DNA of 64,000 bases from NCBI RefSeq assembly GCF_001659605.2, contig NC_035165.2:10846445-10910444 (forward strand). Direction: 5' to 3'. Origin of the DNA: Manihot esculenta (taxonomy: Eukaryota > Streptophyta > Magnoliopsida > Malpighiales > Euphorbiaceae). Positions 11,526 through 23,898 of this stretch are shown piece by piece (the first letter of the stretch is position 1; the number at the start of each line of letters is the position of its first letter). A model generated the notes under the pieces. The model made no database searches. It saw only the letters and a list, made by a program, of their open reading frames with translations, and was not told where the DNA came from. The position numbers and the translations under genes are program-made.

Positions 11526-12635
11526 GCCCAGTCCAGCCTTCTTTTGCCCATTTTGCCATGCATGCCTATGATGTTTTAGAGGGGTTTTGGGGAGATATTA
11601 AGAGTTATGTTTAAGTAAGTTTGGTCCTCATTTGAGTCCACCTGTGTAGGTGCGGACCCGAGAGACCAAGGAGGCCCACAGAGTTAGAGTTACAGAGACT
11701 GCTCAGCAGTTGACAGAGGTGAGTGGAACAGAACTTTATTTTAAAAGTTAAGAACTGTTTTAGCATGATTCATGCATCATTAATGCCATGTTTATGTAGG
11801 ATGCTTTGCATTAGTATTCACCACGTTGATGCATTGCATTATTACTTGTATATGTGGATTGGACCGAGGCGATCTCAATAGCCCATAAGTCTGTCATTAT
11901 TGTATGTCCTGTGTGAGCTCCTTTGGGGCCGGGCATTTACCTTGGATGAGTCCTGTGAGAGCCCTTGTAGGGTCGGGCACCATGAGTAGTTAGTGAAAGA
12001 CCTGTGTGAGCTCCTTTGGGGGCCGGGCACTGACAGAGGGAGTTTTGGGATCATGTCCAATCCGAGATGTGAAATGTTTGTGCAGTGATGCATCATATGA
12101 TAGCATGTTTTAAATGTGATTTTTATAGATTCTGCTCACTGGGCTTTAGCAGCTCATCCCTCTCCCTAACCCCATTTTTCAGGGCCTCAGAGAAGAGAAA
12201 GAGATAGCAAGGGTAAAGGCATATGTAATAGTATAGAATAGTGGACATGATAATGATGTACAGTACAGAGTTTATGTAATGTATAGAAATGATGTAATAG
12301 CAAGTTATGTATTGAGTTATAACATTGTGCTTGGCCCTAGTGTATGTTTATCCCTTTGCACATGATCAGTTTATGATTGAGATAATGTTGTTATGATGCG
12401 CTAGGCTTGGTGCATGGTAGTCTTTCTATCTCTGTAGTTACTGTATGGTACCATAGCAGGTATCACTCTTCGAGTGCATACAGACAGAGCATGCATAGTC
12501 CAGGCTTAGTTGATGAGAAAAGATCATGTATGGGATTTATCAGAGTTGACAGTAGGCTTACTACGGGTCCCGGCGGCCTTAAGCCGATCTGGATCCTAGT
12601 GCCGGTGATGGTCCGGTAAGCGGGCTGTTACAGAT

Positions 12636-12647
12636 TGGTATCAGAGC
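12636..12647 (+). other. Primer-binding site of C
   Basis: TGGTATCAGAGC is three bases after the 5' LTR end, complementary to the 3' end of initiator tRNA-Met. Confidence 0.95.
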
Positions 12648-12908
12648 ATAGGGCCTCTAGAGTACGGTGTGCTGAGCTAAGATGCTCAGGGATTAGAGAT
12701 ATCTCACATCGGAAAGAGGTTGTGTTAGAGGGCAAGCACAATAGGAAGCTCATGTCCACTAGGATAGGATGTTGAGTCCTGTCTTGATGTGTAATGCCAT
12801 GATTTTATGCATGTGCATTTAATGAGATGCTATGCTATGAGTTGAGTGTTCATGTTGTTACATGGATCCTATGATGCTAAAGTTCATGTTATGTTTTCAG
12901 AAGCTAAG

Positions 12909-15900
12909 ATGAGAGGAACCCGTCGATCAGCTAGATTGACTGGAGCTCCGCCCGAGAATGAGGGTATGGAAGGGCGTCCCCCTGCTTTGCCAAGAGCTAT
13001 GTCCCAAAGGGCAGGCAGAGAAAGATCATCAAGGGACCCTAGAAGGTCTTTTGATGAAAACAGGAGGGAGACAGAACAGAGAAGAAGATCTAGTGATACA
13101 AGGGAAGAGATGGATGTGGATCCAAGAAGGGATGGAGGGCTAGGTGTTGGCACTACAGAGGAGGATGTGGGATCATCACAGGGAGGCGGTCAGGCCTCGG
13201 GGTATGGTTATCCACCCCACTATCAGCCCTACCCACAGGGCCCAGGATATTCGATGGGAGGTACATCGGATTATCCTAGTTTTCACCCATATCCCACATA
13301 TATGCCTTATCCACCGTATTACCCCCCATATCCACCATATCCCATGTATCCACCCTCACCTTTTTACCCCAGTCCAGCATACTCTACACCAGAAAGTTCT
13401 GTACCTCCCCCACCACCACCAGTGGTACAACTAGAAGCCCCAGTTATCCAAACACCTCAACCTGGCCCATCTGTGAGGAGCAAGGTAAAGATGACAGATT
13501 ACCTAAAGTTAGATGCTCCTAAGTATCAATCAGGAGATGATCCGTTTGAGTACATTAAAGCAGTCAAGATGATAGCAGATGAGCTAGGGGCAGATGATAC
13601 CAGAGCCATTCAGATGGCAGGGTTCACTTTAAAATGTAAGAAGGCGAAGGAATGGTTTGGCGTCTATGTGGACCCTAGGTTGGATAACATGTCTTGGGAG
13701 GAGTTTGCTAATGAGTTTGCCGGATGGGCATTTCCAGATAGTTCGAAAGAGCTAAAGATGATAGAGTTTGAGCAGCTCAAGCAGACTGAGGATATGAGTA
13801 TTGATGAGTTTACTGACAGGTTTCTGGAGTTGCTGCGGTATGCAGGACAGGCCTATGATACGAAACAGAAAAAGGCTAGGAGGTATGCTATGAAACTGCA
13901 TTCCAGGTATTCCTCTTTGATCCATGCAGCCGAGAGGGAGAGTTTCCACACCGTGGTGGATTTAGCACGGAGGATGGAGGCTAGTGCCATTATACAGGGT
14001 ACAGTGAAACAGCAGCCGGCACAGTCTTCTGGGTCTAAGACCCCAGGTAGGGGTAAGTCAGATCCCTCTTCACAGGGTGCAGCAACTTCCAGTGGTAAGA
14101 AGTGGAGTGGTTCCACGCAGAAGTCAAGGAAGAATAAGTTCTGGAATAAGATTAAAGCAGGTCTGGGATTAGGCAGTGGCATGAGTTCAGGTTCAGAGGT
14201 TCCAGTGTGTGGTCGGTGCGGTAAAGCGCACAGAGGAGTTTGTCGTTTGGGGATTACAGGATGTTACAGGTGCGGCCAGGAGGGACACATGGCTCGTGAG
14301 TGCCCTCAGGCATCTTTCACGGCACCATCCCAGCAGACAGCTCCAGCTAGCATGCCACAGCCACCAGTTTCAGTTATGACGCAGGGCAGAGGCAGAGGGA
14401 GAGGGTCAGCCTCTTCATCTGCAGGTCCCAGAGGTGGAGGTCCGTCAGCTCCGGCGCGGATTTTCACGATGACACAGCAGGAGGCAAACACTTCTAACAC
14501 CGTAGTGTCAGGTAATCTCCTCATTGGGTGTTCTAAGGTGTATGCTTTGTTAGACCCTGGTGCTTCACATTCCTTTGTTGCTCCCAGAGCCATAGAGAGA
14601 GTGGGTTTGATGACGTCTGGGTTAGAGTGTCCCCTATGGGTCAGTGGCCCTAAGTGTGATCCATCGTTGGCAGAGACAGTCTGTCGACATAGTCCAGTGT
14701 TTATAGATGGTAGATGCCTTCCAGCTGACCTTGTGGTTCTAGAGTTGACAGATTTTGACGTCATTCTAGGGATGGATTGGCTATCTGCATATGGTGCTAC
14801 CTTGGACTGTAGAGACAAGGTAGTTAAGTTCAGAGATGAGGATGGATCTGAGTTGGTCTTCAGAGGAGACAGGAGGGGCACGCCTAGAGGTCTGATATCA
14901 GCCCTACAGGCTCGTAGGTTGCTCAGGAGAGGATGTCAGGGGTATTTAGCTCATGTGAGAGAGCTAGACAGTCAGGTTAGGGACCCTAGTTCAGTGCCCG
15001 TAGTCAGAGAGTTCCCAGATGTGTTTCCAGATGAGCTTCCAGGACTACCACCTGATAGGGAAATAGAGTTCGAGATTGAGTTAGTGCCTGGTACCAGACC
15101 GATCTCTATTCCTCCCTACAGGATGGCACCAGCAGAGCTAAAAGAGTTGAAAGAGCAGCTACAGGAGTTGGTAGATAAGGGTTTCATCCGTCCAAGTACC
15201 TCACCCTGGGGTGCTCCAGTGTTGTTTGTCAAGAAGAAGGATGGATCCCTTAGACTTTGTATCGACTACAGGCAGTTGAACAAAGTCACTACCAAGAATA
15301 AGTATCCTCTACCCAGGATCGATGATCTATTCGACCAGCTAGCAGGAGCAGGTTGTTTTTCTAAGATAGATCTGAGATCGGGCTATCATCAGCTGAGAAT
15401 CAGGGAAGAGGATGTACCTAAGACAGCTTTCAGGACCAGATATGGGCATTATGAGTTTTTAGTAATGCCGTTCGGGTTGACTAACGCCCCTGCAGCATTC
15501 ATGGATCTCATGAACCGAGTTTTCAGAGAGTACCTGGATCACTTTGTTATTGTCTTTATAGATGATATCTTGGTGTATTCCAGGAATGCAGAGGAACATG
15601 CCCATCATCTGAGTATAGTCCTGCAGACCTTGAGAGAGCATGGTTTATATGCCAAGTTCTCCAAGTGTGAGTTCTGGCTAAGGAGCATTTCATTCTTGGG
15701 GCATGTAGTGTCAGATCAAGGTATAGCAGTGGACCCCAAGAAGATAGAAGCTGTAGCCAATTGGCCTAGACCCACCACAGTGACAGAGGTCAAGAGTTTC
15801 TTGGGTTTGGCAGGCTACTACAGGAGGTTCGTTCAGGACTTCTCTAAGATAGCGGCTCCTATGACCAGATTAACCAGAAAGAACCAGAGATTCACATGGT

Positions 15901-17188
15901 CTGACCAATGTGAAGAGAGCTTTGAAGAGTTAAAGAGAAGATTAACTTCAGCACCGGTGTTAGCTCTGCCTACTAGTGATGAAGACTTCACAGTGTTCTG
16001 TGATGCGTCCCGAGTGGGATTAGGTTGTGTGTTAATGCAGAATGACAGAGTAATAGCTTATGCTTCGAGACAGCTGAAGAAGCATGAGCTAAACTATCCA
16101 ACACTCGATCTTGAGATGGCAGCTGTTATCTTTGCACTCAAGATGTGGAGGCATTACCTCTATGGGGTGACATGTGAGATCTTTACAGATCATAAGAGCC
16201 TACAGCACATCCTGAGTCAGAGAGAGTTAAACTTGAGGCAGAGACGGTGGGTGGAATTGCTTAGTGATTATGATTGCAAGATCCAGTATCATCCGGGAAA
16301 GGCAAATGTTGTAGCCGATGCCTTGAGCCGGAAATCATTAGGCAGTTTATCCCACATTACAGCAGAAAGGAGGCCGGTGGTGAAGGACTTCTACAGGTTA
16401 GTTGAGGAAGGGCTACAGTTAGAGGTAACTGGTACAGGTGCTTTGATTGCACAGATGAGAGTTACACCCGTGTTTCTGGAGCAGGTGGCTCAGAAACAAC
16501 ATGAGGATCCAGTGTTGGTCAAGATTGCCAGGACTGTTCAGTCAGGCAAGAGTGAAGAGTTCAGATTCGACGACCAAGGGATTCTCCGCTACGGGCATAG
16601 ACTATGTGTACCAGACGATATCAGTTTGAAAGGAGACATTATGAGAGAAGCTCATAATGCGAGATATAGCATTCACCCTGGAGCCACCAAGATGTATCAA
16701 GATCTGAAGAGAGTGTATTGGTGGCCAGCAATGAAGAGAGAAGTGGCACAGTTTGTGTCAGCCTGCGAGATATGTCAAAGGGTGAAGCTAGAGCACCAGA
16801 AGCCGGCTGGAATGCTTAACCCACTGCCGATTCCAGAATGGAAATGGGAGAACATAGCCATGGATTTTGTAGTGGGGTTACCGGCGACGTCCAACAGACT
16901 AGACTCCATATGGGTGATTGTGGATAGACTGACTAAATCTGCTCACTTCATTCCTGTCAGGAGTGGCTACTCTGTGGACAAGCTAGCGCAGGTATATGTT
17001 GAGGAAGTTGTGAGGTTACATGGGGCTCCTGTTTCTATAGTGTCTGACAGAGGACCCCAGTTTACCTCCAGGTTTTGGCGAAGTCTGCAAGAGGCTATGG
17101 GCACAAGATTAGACTTCAGCACTGCTTTCATTCCACAGACTGACGGACAGTCAGAGAGGACCATCCAGACCATAGAAGATATGCTTCG
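12909..17188 (+). pseudogene. Gypsy gag-pol of element C, N-terminal 1426 codons
   Basis: The frame opens at [10 protein letters not shown]; an upstream in-frame ATG at 12846 lies inside the putative leader intron. It encodes a Pro/Tyr-rich Gag N-terminus (about residues 100-180), a CCHC knuckle [14 protein letters not shown] near 450, protease motif [10 protein letters not shown] near 550, reverse transcriptase with FIDDILVYS near 884, RNase [11 protein letters not shown] near 1033, an integrase zinc finger CEICQRVK near 1290 and most of the DDE core ([24 protein letters not shown]). It is cut after ...EDMLR by Copia D. There are no frameshifts or stops before the insertion. The usually invariant AFHPQTDGQ reads AFIPQTDGQ here, a non-conservative change beside the catalytic Glu. 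Confidence 0.95.
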
Positions 17189-18683
17189 TGTTGGGAAATC
17201 CGAAGATTAATTGCAATCTAATTGCGTAGCGGAAAAATAAAATTTTGGATTTCCTTTCCCAGAATCCGAGTGCTCCGTTTAAATCATAAGAAAGATGTGA
17301 GACTAACCTGTTAATCTCGTAGTGAAGATACACTGGCGGACTGATGGTGCTGCCTTTTCAAACGAACACCCTCTATGGTATCCACACGAACGTTTTCTAT
17401 CCTTCTAGAGTGCTAGCTCTTTTCAAGATGGATAGATTATGTGCTCTATGTTCTACAATCTTTTAGACTGAGTTTTCTCAAAACTTTTACAACCAAAAAA
17501 CCACTACTCAATCTGTAGAAGGAGTATTTATAGGCCTCAGTCTTTTTATTTTCCCACAACTCTTTTCCTAAAAGAGTTGTGCTTAGAACCCACTATCACA
17601 ATCTCACAGATACTCAAATATCTTTATGTGATAGAGTCCTTTATCTGTAACACTTACAGATAGACTGCAGATCTTTTAAATATTATTATCTCATAATAAT
17701 AAATTATTATTATTAATAATAATAACACTTATTATTATTAATTATATTAATAATTAATATTAATAATAATATTAATAATAATAACACTTTATTATTATTA
17801 ATTATACTAATGGGCTTTTAGCCCATTAATATAGCACATCAACAACGTTCTTGTGTGTGACCCAATAGGCTCATATTAATTGGCAATAGACCCAGTCCAA
17901 CAAGGCCTATAAGTCATAAGTGGCCTCTAGCAAGACATTATGACTACCCAACTAATATGAGGATCAATAGTCCGATAAAGCCTATTAAATAGAACATGTA
18001 TTAATCCCTTTGTCACACGATATCTAGTTTGAACATAAGTCATGGTCAATGTCAAACTTATAATGTTCAAACTTATGATTTCTCGATCTCCAAGTAGACT
18101 GATAAATTCAAATGATATTGATCACACTATCAATTCATTTGAGCACGGCCATGCATTTCTCAGTCTCACTCATCGAGGGGCCCAGAAGATATCTCTCTCA
18201 TAGAGAGGGACAAATCCTATCTTAATTGTTCATTTTCCTCTACATAATTTCTATTATGCTCAATCATAACCTTTATGATTGTCCGATTAAAGACAACGTT
18301 TGATTATGTCAAAACATAACAGTCCTTATGTTGGAAACTATGACAATCTCAAGTCAAAGGATTAAGACATAACTACTTTGAGATTCACTTATGACAATGA
18401 CCCATGTAGTGATCTCAATGCGGGTCCATCCAATACTTTGTTCTCTAACAAGTATTTATGATTATTGATTTATATCAACATATACATAATCATCTCATGA
18501 TTATCAATCAATAATCATACTAGTTATATTTTATTATTATCAACATAATAATAAGTAACCAGGGATGATAATCATTATTATGTAACATGCAAACAAATAA
18601 TAATGATAAAAACCTCTTTTATTAATAACCAAAATGACATACAAAAAGGTCCAAGATAATGGCCTAGGGCATATACACTAACA
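17189..18683 (-). repeat. Copia D 3' LTR
   Basis: On the plus strand it runs from TGTTGGGAAATCC to CACTAACA. It contains an AT-rich block of TAA/TTA repeats at 17690-17810. Its right edge is followed by the polypurine tract complement (atctcccacttgcac, 18684-18698). Confidence 0.97.
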
Positions 18684-18703
18684 ATCTCCCACTTGCACTA
18701 GGC

Positions 18704-21700
18704 CTAATCATATAAGTATCTAATACCCATAGACCTAGCGTGCTGATCATGCTTGATCTGTGAAAGAGGCTTGGTCAGTGGATTTGCAATGTTGTCATTT
18801 GTGTCTACTTTGCATATTTTGATATCTCCTCTATCAATGATCTCTCGAATAAGGTGATATCGTCTGAGTATATGTTTAGATCTCTGGTGAGATCTGGGCT
18901 CCTTTGCCTGTGCTATGGCACCGTTATTATCACAATAAAGGTCCATAGGTTTTGCAATGCTGGGAACCATTCCCAACTCTGAGATGAATTCCTTCAACCA
19001 GACTGCCCTTTTTAGCTGCATCTGATGCTGCTATATACTCAGCTTCTATTGTAGAATCTGCTATAGTGCTATGCTTGGAACTCTTCCAACTAACAATTCC
19101 ACCATTTAAATTGAATACGAATCCTGACTGCGATCTGAAGTCATCTATGTCGGTTTGGAAACTAGCATCTGTGTAACCACTTACAACTAGCTCGTCTTCC
19201 AATCCTCCATAAACTAGGAATGCATCCTTAGTCCTTCTAAGGTACTTTAGGATATTCTTAACAGCTGTCCAGTGACTCTCACCGGGATCTGTCTGATATC
19301 TGTTTGTTGTGCTCAAGACATATGAGACGTCTGGTCTAGTACATAACATGGCATACAAGATAGATCCAATAGCAGAAGCATAAGGGATCTTATTCATCCG
19401 TTCTCGCTCATCAGAAGTCATGGGACATTGATTCTTGCTGAGATGAATACCATGAGACATGGGCAAGAATCCTCTTTTGGAATCTTGCATGCTGAACCTT
19501 TTCAGCACCTTGTCAATATAAGTACTTTGACTCAGACCGATTATCCTCTTGGATCTATCCCTATAGATCTTAATACCAAGGATATATGCAGTCTCACCTA
19601 AGTCCTTCATTGAAAAAGAATTCCCTAACCAAGTCTTAACCTTTTGCAAGGTAGGGATATCATTTCCAATGAGTAATATGTCATCCACATATAGGACTAG
19701 AAACACAACGGCACTCCCACTAACCATCTTGTAAACACAAGGTTCATCTTCATTTTTGATGAATCCAAAGTCTCTGACTGTCTCATCAAAACGAAGATTC
19801 CAGCTCCGAGAAGCTTGCTTCAATCCATAAATGGATCTCTGAAGCTTGCAAATCTTTCCAGAATTCTCAGGGATTACAAAACCCTCAGGTTGTGTCATGT
19901 ACACATCCTCGAGCAAGTTTCCATTAAGGAAAGCTGTTTTGACATCCATTTGCCATATTTCGTAATCATAGTACGCAGCAATGGCAATGAGAATTCTAAC
20001 CGACTTAAGCATTGCTACTGGCGAAAAGGTCTCATCATAGTCTATACCATGAGTTTGCTTGAAACCTTTTGCAACAAGCCTTGCTTTGTAGGTATGCACA
20101 TTTCCATCCATGTCAGTTTTCTTCTTGAAAACCCATTTGCAACCAATGGTCTTAACACCCTCAGGGGGATCAAATAATGACCAAACTTGATTGTCATACA
20201 TGGATTGCATTTCAGATTTCATGGCACAAAGCCATTTCTCGGAATCTGGACCTAACACAGCCTCTTGATAGGTAGTAGGCTCATCTTGATCAATGAGCAA
20301 AAGATCACGACTATCAGTCATGAGAAATCCATATCTCTCAGGCTGATGACGTGTCCTATCAGATCTGCGTGGGACTTGTGTTACCCTTTCAGTCTCCACA
20401 ACTGTTTGTGGTACTGGAAGTGGTTCTACTGGCGGTTCAATGCTCTCTTGTGGTGCTTGAGTTTTCTCAAGTCGCACTGTACTCCCACTGAATCTCTGAG
20501 AGATAAATTCCTTTTCCAAAAAGGTACCATTTCGAGCAACAAACACTTTGTTCTCTGAGGGAATATAGAAATAGTATCCTTTGGTTTCCTTAGGATACCC
20601 CACAAAATTGCACTTGATAGATTTTGGAGCTAACTTATCTGAAACTGGGCGTTTCACATAAGCCTCACAACCCCAAATCTTAAGGAAAGACAAATTGGGC
20701 ATCTTGCCAGTCCATAACTCATATGGTGTCTTTTCAACCGCTTTCGATGGTACTCGGTTTAAAATAAATGCAGCTGTTTCCAAGGCATAACCCCAAAATG
20801 ATAAAGGGAGATTTGTTTGACTCATCATAGATCGAACCATATCTAATAAAGTTCGATTTCTCCTTTCAGAAACACCATTCCATTGTGGAGTTCCTGGAGG
20901 AGTTAATTGTGAAACAATTCCACAGTTTCTAAGATGTTCATCAAACTCTTGGCTCAAATATTCACCACCTCGATCAGATCGAAGCATTTTAATAGTTCTA
21001 CCAAGTTGATTTTGTACTTCATTTTGAAAAGTTCTAAACATTTCAAAAGATTCATGCTTATGTTTCATTAGGTAGACATAGCCATACCTACTGAAATCAT
21101 CAGTGAATGTGATGAAGTACTGATAACCTCCCCTAGCACTAATGCTTAGTGGGCCACATACATCTGTATGTATTAAGCCCAATAAGTCTGAAGCCCTTTG
21201 ACCTTGTCCAGTAAAAGGGTCCTTTGTCATCTTACCTAGCAAACAAGATTCACAATTTTCAAATGATTCAAAATCAAATGAATCTAATAAACCATCTTTA
21301 TGGAGCTTAGATATGCGATTCTCATTTATATGGCTAAGACGACAGTGCCATAAATATGTTGGGTTTAACTCATTTGGCTTAGTTTTCTTAGAAGTTATGT
21401 TATAGATATTGTTGTCTCTAGAATCATCTAGATTAAGGACATAAAGGCCATCATATGAATTTGCAATACAATAAAGCAAATCATCTTTATTAATGGAGCA
21501 TTTCTTATCCTTGATAAGAAATGAAAAACCTTCATCGTCCAAAACTGAAACTGAAATAATATTCCTACTCAAAGTAGGAACATAAAAGCAATTATTTAGA
21601 ACTAGCAAAAGCCCATTGGGCAACACAAGTTCATATGTCCCTACAGCTATGGCAGCAACTCTTGCTCCATTGCCTACACGTAGGTCCACATCGCCCTTTT

Positions 21701-22052
21701 TCAGTTTTCTACTCCTTTTAAGACCCTTCACATTTGTACAAATGTGAGAGCCACATCCGGTATCTAATACCCATGAAGTAGAAATAGATAAATTAATATC
21801 TATAACATAAATACCTGAAGTCGTAGTCTCACTACTCTTCTTCTTCTTACACTCATCCAAATAAAGTTTGCAATTTCTCTTCCAATGCCCTGGTTCCTTG
21901 CAATGGAAGCAGATTCCTTCCTTAGGAACTATTTCCTTAGGAACTTTTGCCTTGGATTGCCATTTAGGCTTGCCTCGTCCCTTAGGCCCTTTCAGTTTAT
22001 CCTTCTCAAGGATATATCGCAGTGATAAGGTGGAATTGTTATTAGTAGCCAT
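18704..22052 (-). pseudogene. Copia D gag-pol (gag deleted, one frameshift)
   Basis: The main frame (22052 to 18930) carries a CCHC knuckle CFHCKEPGHWKRNC at residues 48-61, protease SWVLDTGCGSH near 97, integrase zinc finger (HCRLSHIN near 234, CESC near 267), and DDE residues in IHTDVCGP near 296, SDRGGEY near 359 and NGVSERRNRT near 394. Reverse transcriptase YVDDILLIGN lies near 787, then RNase H (GYTDASFQ, STIEAEYIAAS). The N-terminus passes from LRYILEKDKL almost directly into the basic stretch before the knuckle, so roughly 200 residues of Gag capsid seen in related elements are missing, in frame. Near 19010 an extra A in an A-run shifts the frame; the RNase H end (VWLKEFISELG, NPLTKPLSQIKHDQH) continues in another frame to 18704. 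Confidence 0.93.
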
Positions 22053-23885
22053 AATTTTCTACAAAATATGCAAACATAATCAATTTAGTAAATTAATATT
22101 GAAGTGATAATAATCTCCCACTAAAATATAACCCTCAAAATAATAATAATATTTTAGTGGGCTAAGATCCATATTTCACCTAATTCTAAGTCAGCTTTGG
22201 CATGACGCTTAGAATTAAGTTATTTAGGTAGGTAACCCCTTACCAATTACATCTAATGTAACTCTTAAATTATGAGGTATTGACATCATATGTCAAATGC
22301 ATGTTATACCTCATCTAGTGCCTTAGGCCCAAAACCGTTTTGATAGCCTAATTAAGCTGAACCAAAATTAAATAAATGAGTAACCATTACTCATCCTACC
22401 TTACTAGGATAACCTAATGCACTTTGCTTTGGCAAAACCTGCATTTTGGTGATCTTAGTCTTGATAGGTTTTTAATATATGGGTGGCATTAAAACTTAAA
22501 ATTTTGAAATGAGGGTTCAATTTTAATTTTAATTATTTTGTCTTGCATGTGTATATATTATGATATCCAATATGCATACATATATAAACCATCATGCATA
22601 GTATCTCATACTAATGTATAACAAAATAATAAAATTATTTTACATAGTCATTTAAATCTGATTTAAAGACTAAAATAAAATAATTTATTTTCTATTTTCT
22701 TATAATTATTTTGTCTTGCATATATATATTATAGCATCCTATATGCATATATATATATATATAGACAATAATGCATAGTATCTCATACTAACATATGACA
22801 AAATAATAAAATATAGTCATTTAAATCTGATTTAAAGACTAAAATAAAATAATAAAATATAATCATTTAAATCTCATTTAAAAGACTAAAAATAATAATA
22901 AAATATAGCCATTTAAATCTAATTTAAAGACTAAAGAAAATAATTTAAAATATAGTCATCTAAATCTAATTTAAAGACTAATAATTGTAAAATTTATTTT
23001 CTTATTATTATTATTTTAAATGTTAATTTATTTTCCTTTTTTTTTTTAATTTTTATTCAGGGGCAGTATGGTAATTTAGGGCTTCTTCTTCCTCAGGAAG
23101 AAGCCCTACCCGACATCCAGCAGCCCGCTCCTCTTCGCCAGCACGGATTGCCGTCGACGGTGAGGTCAACCACCAGATCGCGCAACAGTTACGCAATCCC
23201 GATCTTCCATTCGCAGTTGAGCTCGAAAACGACTCCGGCGGCTCGCGATTCGAAGAAATCACGAGGAGCCGAGACACATCTCGGCTTCGAAGCCCCGGCG
23301 GCCCACCGGACATTCCTTGGCCGCTCAAGCCACCAGCCCGAGAGGCTGGAGACGGCGCAACACTTGCGCTCCCCGGAGACGTCGAGGCTGTTGGGTTCAT
23401 CCTGCGATCGCTGCCGAGGAAACGCCAATCCCCGGGGCGCGCAACACACTGGGCACCCGACCCACGGGGCGCGCCACCGACGGGGCGCGCGACCCACGGG
23501 GCACACGACCCACGGGGCGCGCGGTCCACCGTCCATGCAACGCCAATTGACAGGCGTGCAACATCCGTTGTTTGGGCGTACTCAAACTGTCCATGCCCGC
23601 AAGAATAGTGTTCATTGTGAACACGATTTCCAGAAATTGAATTTCCCCTTTTTTTATTTAATGTTGTTGCTTTAATTTTAACAATTAAAATATAAAACAA
23701 CGAATCAAAACAATTTTGATTCTAGATCCAAAAAGAAAAATTTTAATTTAATTTTTCTAACAATCTAAATGATCCAATCATTCATCCATAAATTTAACCA
23801 TAATTATCATGCCATTCTAATAAACATATATCACATATATAATATCAATCATGGCATAATTAATTTAAACGAAAAGCACAGGTAG
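22053..23885 (-). other. Copia D leader: AT-rich repeats and a GC-rich island
   Basis: This lies between the primer-binding site and the truncated gag. At 22535-22980 there are imperfect tandem repeats: a roughly 170-bp unit around ttttgtcttgcat, and shorter units around catttaaatctgatttaaag. At about 23060-23640 the composition switches abruptly to GC-rich, with short tandem gacccacggggcgcgc-type units (23459-23525) and an 11-bp-stem hairpin at 23078-23107. A 215-codon open frame crosses the island, but its composition looks like chance translation and I do not call it a gene. Confidence 0.75.
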
Positions 23886-23897
23886 GCTCTGATACCA
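23886..23897 (-). other. Primer-binding site of Copia D
   Basis: On the element strand TGGTATCAGAGC lies one base after the 5' LTR terminus (ATTTCCCAACA), matching initiator tRNA-Met. Confidence 0.95.
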
Positions 23898-23898
23898 C

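Larger units (their letters stand above)
10428..12632 (+). repeat. Element C 5' LTR (2205 bp)
   Basis: It runs from TGTAATACCCGG to GGCTGTTACA. It shares its first ~35 bp, the palindrome blocks, a TATA-like box, a donor-like site and its end with the B type, but much of the body is different sequence. It includes a repeat around 11905-12040 with three versions of gtgtgagctcctttgggg. Confidence 0.95.
10976..12900 (+). other. Putative leader intron of element C
   Basis: The 5' boundary is TTCAAGAG|GTAAGC in the LTR. The 3' boundary is TTATGTTTTCAG, followed by AAGCTAAG and the gag ATG at 12909. Splicing would delete most of the leader, the second palindrome block and the primer-binding site, giving a short 5' UTR for translation while unspliced RNA serves as genome. 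Both boundaries are conserved in A, B and E, whose LTR bodies otherwise differ. There is no transcript evidence, so this is inference. Confidence 0.5.

Noticed and set aside
11163..11579. Open frames on both strands in C LTR (again at 26950-27366)
   Set aside because: Same artefact of the CpG palindromes; the frames match in both LTRs simply because the LTRs are copies.
23053..23700. 215-codon open frame in the Copia leader
   Set aside because: Arg/Ala/Gly/Pro-rich sequence follows from the GC-rich island and its short repeats, with overlapping frames on both strands; no domain recognised.
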